Assembly: GCA_037903355.1 (NCBI GenBank)
Contig: JBAJFE010000038.1
Location: forward strand, 1,550,001 to 1,614,000
Length of the DNA: 64,000 bases
Source of the DNA: Trichuris trichiura
Taxonomy: Eukaryota; Nematoda; Enoplea; Trichinellida; Trichuridae
Direction of reading: 5' to 3'
Shown here: positions 57,504-64,000 of the stretch, in pieces
Layout: every line of letters starts with the position of its first letter
How positions within the stretch are numbered: the stretch's first letter is position 1
Notes under the pieces: generated by a model
Database searches by the model: none
Told to the model about the DNA's origin: nothing
Seen by the model: the letters and a program-made list of their open reading frames with translations, nothing else
Made by a program: the position numbers and the translations under genes

Positions 57504-60500
57504 TCAGACATTTCGCCTGCAGAGCTGGTCTTGTAGCCATTTCTCCGTTACTACTTCGAAGCTGTAACAGTTGGCTTCTTTCAGTCGTTCAAAATGTTCC
57601 TTTCTCCCGGAAGCGCTGTGGAACATTTAACGTTAAAAAAATAGAGAACCGAATCTATTTTTACCTTGAAAGTATCAAAGCATGAGTCGTAGTTCCGTCT
57701 ATACGCTCGGCAACTGTTGCTCCATAGAGTTGTGCGGTCAGTTGGTAACGCTCAATAAGACTTCTTGAAAGTCCTTTTTGTGAACAGTCAGTCGTTTCGA
57801 AGGGGTCGAAGTAAATTCTGAAGCAGTGCAAGTTGGCGTCTACATAGCATTTCTATCTTACTACTCCCTCACACGAGCCAATTCAACAAAGAATGCCGGT
57901 TAATCAGCTGTTCTTTAATTTCCTTTGCCAAAATTGGCAGATGTTCCATGTCCTGCATGTTAGAGATCAAATCAAGGTTCTCAACAGATGCTCTATCTTA
58001 CTTTGGGTTGCATATTGGCGCAGATTCGTCGCAAATCGTCTGATGACACTAGCTGCGAATAGCTGTCGCCAAAACGGTCAAAACGTGTTGACAATTCCGA
58101 ATGAGTACTTTCCTTTGCGAATATGAGATCAGATGGGCACCTGACAAAGTAAGAATTTACTATTACCTATTACAGTCGGCCCTCTTACCAATGAAGCAAC
58201 GTTTGTTTTTCCCTGCCAACGTAGCAACCAGTCCGCTTTGGCAACGTCCATAGAACCGTTGCTGATTACGGCTTGAACTTTAACCGTAACTTTTCCGCAG
58301 ACAGCACAGAAAATAGATCCAACTAAGGCATTACGTAGTTTGTATGGTGAAACTGCCTACTATTACTCACCAGGATTCTGAACTACCGCACCCCCCAGTT
58401 CTACGACCATTTGCTCGAGGCTTTCTTTAGAATGCTGATCGGTTCCATTAAGAATGCATACTTGTCTTCCGTCGAACACGTTGACTAGCGATTTAATTTT
58501 GCATAGACGTTTTGATGGACTTTGTTCCATAATGATGGTCGGCGCCTTTCGCTTACAGGATGTTTTAGCTTTGTTAATATCAATAGAAGATAGGCGATGT
58601 ATGAGTTGTTCTTGAGTTATCTGGAAAATTTCTCCAGCTTGCCAAAGGTAACAATTAATTAATCAAGCCACCTCGTGAAGTCGAAAGAACTCCGCTTTGG
58701 TCATGCACTCTCGCCAACCTTTGTCACGCCTAATCATTTCTACTCTGGGAAAACGAAGCGTGTAACCGACGGCGAAGGCTTTGCTGGTTACAATCTGGGC
58801 CGCCTTGATCTTTAAAACAATATTGAGAGGAGCGAATAATTAGTGGAATACTGCGGTTTTGATAATACCTGCAAAATGACGGAACAATCAGGCTGAATGT
58901 ACACTTCAGCTTTTTCGGAACTTGTCCGAAGCCAAGCGGGACAACTCCTCTGAAGTGGCGCTCTCGACAAACGGACATTTAGGTCGTACAACTCTTGAAC
59001 GGTGTAGCCGCTGCCAACTTTTCCCACCGAGAGAAATGTTGGCTGCACGTCATCTAGAATGTATTAAGGGAACAATCGATGTGGTCGTTATGAAGGTAAC
59101 ATCTAAGACGCAGTTCAACCTTGTGTGTTTTCATCCAAAACGGCCAACATGAAATGAGAGAGCAGGCTGGAACGTCTGCCGGTGCCGAAATAGCCACCCA
59201 CGACAAGTAAGTCGAGTTGATCACACAAACCGTGTACGTAGTCAGGCTAAAAAAAGTTCTCTAGCACGTCGTCTAAAAGGGGATAATATTAAGGTAAGGC
59301 GAATATTCAAGCTTTATTACGGTATCTGCGTCAAACGCTGGCAGCTACAAGTTTTTAATTGGAGCATTCTGTTCGTATGCAGCGTTACTGTTCGTCTTTG
59401 GATCTCTTGATTAGATCCGTGCTCAGGAGTTTGAATACTTTGAAAAATAAACACAATTTCACCTTTCTTTTATCTACGATTGCAGACGCGACAGTTCCCT
59501 GCTTAATGGAAAAAGACGCATAAAGTTGTCGCGCATTAACCTCTTACGAGATAAAGCAATCAAAGGAACAAATTTGAGATAAAGTTCTCTGCAATCACTT
59601 GGCTCAACATAAAGTTACCTTTTGTTAAATACGTTTGAGTTAAATTAATAAGTGCACTATTACTTCTGCCGTTTACTTAAATGTGTAATTTTGACTGGAC
59701 GGAAACTGGGAAACGGCGGGATTTATATCTATGCTACATTATGTTGGATATTATGTGATTTGTTTATGGGTTTGGCTGTGTTACTATTTTTTCACAAAAA
59801 TGATAACGCAAATTCAATATCTCGGCTAGTGTCATAAATACAAGGCATTCCTGCAAGTGAAACTATGCAACGTCAGACGGCTGTTACAAAAGGCTACGTT
59901 TTTAAAGTTGTACTGTATTTTTGAGTGTAGAAAAAATACAAAAGAAAACGACGTAGTTTAAAGCTGTTCGATCAAATGGTAAACTGTCAATTAAAACGGT
60001 TAAGGAATAGTATACTCAAAAGCTACTGAGCCGACTTGCACGCCGTACGCGTTGAGTATTACATCTCTAGTGCTTACAAGTTAAGCATTAATGCTGAGAC
60101 AGTTAATATGCGGTAGAATTACGTGACAAGATTTTCGCAGAAGCTTTTTTTCATTGCTTAAAGCCTGGTCTGATCCTTAACTTAGGTGAGGCTTTAGGTT
60201 AGTTTTAATAAAACCATTAAAAAATGGAACACGCAAATGAGACTTTGAAACATTGTTACTAGAAACTGTTAAATAAATTACGCAAAAAAGATTTCCTTAT
60301 CGGACAGCCACCAACCGAGCGATGTCCAGAAGAACAAACCGTGTTTGTCCAACATACATGTATGTACAATGCTAACAGCAAAACATTACAGAATAGCGAA
60401 CTTGTGTTTACTGCTTCCGACTTTGGTGCTTATGCAAAGCAATAAAGTTTCGAAGATGTGATCTCTTTAAACGGGACTCATTCCGTAATAAAGATATTTC

Positions 60501-62610
60501 ATTATGAAAGCATTAAAGTTAGTTTAAAAAAGAAAAGTACTGAGTTGGTACCACTAAACGAAAACCTGAAGGCATTTAAATCCCTTAACACAGAATTGAG
60601 TTAAGTAGTGAAGTGGGTACGAGCTAAGTGCACCTGCCCATAATGAACTTACACTAATGCTTTGGCGACACCAAATATTTACTGCTATTATTAGTACTTC
60701 ACAACAAAAGACAACTGGCGATAGCAAAGTGAATGAAAACTGTAAATACCTTGATTTTTAGCCAGCCAGCCTCGTACGATCTGGCATTGAACCTACATTA
60801 AGAAGTAGCCGCAATTGGAAAGACGACACGGGCAATCAGACCTGTACAAAGACTGCGGGTTCTTAACAATAATGCCTTCCTCACGGCGTCCTACTGCGTC
60901 GGTCAGTGCGTTGATAACTTCCTGCCTAAAAAAAATTTGGGCCCACCTACTTCAAGAGAGCATTGCAGTGCCGGTTGGCTCACACTGAACTAACTGTCTT
61001 TTGTTCAGCAATCACCAGATAGTCCTCAACTTCTCTGACCACTTTCCGCAGGCGATTCAAGCGTTCGTGGAGAGGCAGGCTTGTCAGCTGGGTGTCGTTA
61101 AGGTAGAGGAGATCAAAGATTACGTAGCAAGGATTGATCGTGTCACCGCTGCGTAGACATTTTACATCCACGTGATCGCCCTTTGTAGCTTAAATTTTGG
61201 CACCTGAAACCAGCAAGTAAAACCATTGTCGATCATGAGTACCGAAGCATTTGTCTATCCGATTCCAACCGATCATTTCGCCGTCCAGGATGCAGTTTTT
61301 CACGGATGCACTGAAGGCGTTTTGCAGGTACTGCGTTAGGCTACCCTGGAGGGGTGTTTCACCGTAGGTGGAGCTGAACTCACCACCGCTATAAGCAGTA
61401 GAATGCATAGGAAATTTAAGAAAATAAGAAACATCAGAGTAAAACGATTAACTTCCTGGAGAAGTACTTGTACGTATCAACATCGCGATGCATCTGTACG
61501 CGCTCGCCATCAAATTTAGTTTCCACGTAAAATTCAGCGCCTTTCATAACCTCAGGTACAATGTCCGGAAGGACAGAACATGCGAGCATGGGTCGAAAAG
61601 GTTTGAACAACGTAAGCTCTACTGTATCAACGGAGGCGTTCAAGTTTGGAAGTCGCTCGCAGACGAGTTTTAGCGAAAGTGTTACATCGTAGAGTTGGCT
61701 GGCGTCTGGATGGTACATCTTCAGGATGGTGTCTGACGATAGACCTATCTAAAACGGATTTTCTCGTCCAAAAATCCAGCTGCAACCATTAAGTTCACCT
61801 TTAAATGCTTCAGTAGCATACGGATAAACCACTTCAATTGAACAGCTCGCAAAGTTTTGCAGCACCACGATATTTGCGCCTGTATAGCTTCTAAACACTT
61901 GACAATAACTGTACGGCTTTCTTAAAGAACGCTTCTGTTCAACCTGGACACTTGTTGTTGTAGCCTTCTGCAATGGAGTCTAAACTGGAGTTCACGTCGT
62001 GAATAGTCGCTTCGTCTTGGCCACTGACTCGAGCTTCTATTATGGAGCTGGCAAGAGAGGCAAAATCGTTGCTTTCTGCCAGAGACGACCCTGGCCTCAC
62101 TGTGCTCAATTGACGGTACTTTAAAAGGCGGACAGCGTCAGCGGAACGCTTGTCAATGCCCAATACGTTTATCAACTTTCTGGCAAGGCCATGCTGAAAA
62201 ATTGGAATTATAGGTTTGAATTGAAACGTATTTTTTTCCAAATCCACCAGTCGGTCCTAACTATCCGAAGTGGATATTCAAGGCCACTGTTGATTTGCAT
62301 GCATTCAACATGCAAGCTTGAGCTACTGTTCCTTGGTAAAGCAAAGGGGTAAGAGGTCAGTCACCTCCTTAAGGCCGAAAGCATTGCTGTCCTTGTCCAA
62401 GTGGGGAAGAATAAGGCGCAGAACAGGGTATAAAGAATCACTCGTTCCGGCCTTGTTGGCTCGACGATCTTGGGTACTTCTCAAGTTATTAAAAAAGCGG
62501 AGCATTACTTGCTGCTTGCTTGCCTGTTTCTTGGTTGCGCTGATCTTTTCAAGAACAGCGCAGAGGTCTCCAAAGAGAATGTACTTGTCCAAGGTGTCGC
62601 TTTCGGTCAT
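57504..62610 (-). CDS. LIG4: DNA ligase IV (non-homologous end joining)
   Basis: ATP-dependent ligase that seals double-strand breaks with XRCC4. Exons, 5' to 3': 62610-62365, 62193-61986, 61934-61899, 61845-61799, 61748-61453, 61388-61243, 61188-60984, 60925-60842, 60792-60750, 59246-59120, 59053-58869, 58809-58672, 58620-58371, 58322-58189, 58140-58002, 57952-57873, 57817-57665, 57615-57504; about 875 residues. Most introns are 47-60 bp. The N-terminal domain ([27 protein letters not shown]) is followed by [12 protein letters not shown] (adenylated Lys), [64 protein letters not shown], then BRCT1 ([24 protein letters not shown]) and BRCT2 ([25 protein letters not shown]). One junction after BRCT1 is out of frame by one base (see findings). 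Confidence 0.94.
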
Positions 62611-62980
62611 TTCTTGAAAAGAATTCCCTGGCCACAGCTTAACTTAAGCGCTTCAATATTGTTAAGGTAAGCATGGCGAAACCATTTAATATAGGCGAAA
62701 GCGCTGAGACAAAATAAATTTACTAAAAATCGTTCAGCCACAACAGTGGTATTAAAGATGGGCGGTGCTCAAACCCGCTTGTACACAATGGACAATCGAA
62801 GGCCGTTTCAGTTGGGTGGCAAATCACTGCGACTAATTCTTTCGTTACACAGGCCTAGGTCCAACCAGAGATAATGTTGAGGGGAGAATAACGAGCCATA
62901 GAATTGAGGCAGTTCGGGATGCTATGTTACGCTATTAGAAGCCATTGCAGGAAGGGGAAGGTGATCAACCTTTCCGCCAG

Positions 62981-63961
<981 letters not shown>

Positions 63962-64000
63962 CTGATCAACAAGCACGAAAAGGCAGTACCCCTCTCGGTA

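Noticed and set aside
58140..58190. CAGTCGGCCCTC at 58175, like the Tigger terminus at 9927
   Set aside because: It lies in a short ligase IV intron with no partner end; probably coincidence.
61935..61985. In-frame TGA at 61939-61941 in the DNA ligase IV gene
   Set aside because: A 51-bp GTTTAG...AACAG intron in matching phase removes it, and its length equals the other introns of the gene.

Overview
The window is animal nuclear DNA. All recognisable host genes are split by spliceosomal introns, most of them tiny (about 43-60 bp), and the products are metazoan proteins: CaMKII, a MAPKAPK2-type kinase, DNA ligase IV, sphingomyelin synthase, isoaspartyl peptidase and COP9 subunit 8. Gene compactness and intron size suggest a nematode, possibly of the Trichuris/Trichinella clade. 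That placement is a guess; nothing in the window is diagnostic of a species.

Layout. Positions 1-1.6 kb hold the start of a COP9 signalosome subunit 8 gene and a complete two-exon isoaspartyl peptidase gene, both on the minus strand. From 2.5 to 18.1 kb lies a repeat-rich block: two decayed Tigger-type (pogo) transposases, a decayed Ty3/gypsy pol with a Tigger-type MITE nested in it, a hAT-type element with an 8-bp target duplication, two foldback elements, the GIY-YIG end of a Penelope-like retroelement, and an array of seven divergent pairs of tRNA-Ala-like sequences. A dead mariner lies at 21.5-22.9 kb. An unrecognised but well-formed three-exon gene for a 74-residue protein is proposed at 24.85-25.24 kb. 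CaMKII fills 31.6-44.7 kb on the plus strand (20 coding exons, 7.8-kb first intron). A clean solitary tRNA-Ala(UGC) is at 47.7 kb and a second unrecognised spliced gene at 48.8-49.3 kb (minus). Sphingomyelin synthase (52-57.2 kb, plus) faces DNA ligase IV (57.5-62.6 kb, minus), and the window ends inside a MAPKAPK2-like kinase gene (63.0-64.0 kb, minus).

The host genes are functionally unrelated and show no operon-like order. DNA ligase IV and the MK2-like gene run in the same direction with about 370 bp between them. The most unusual signal is the head-to-head tRNA-Ala pair array, in which the plus-strand copy usually stays intact while its divergent partner decays. Next to it in interest is a foldback family whose inverted arms carry a tRNA A-box-like motif; its copies sit in the array, in the CaMKII first intron and beside the 49-kb gene.
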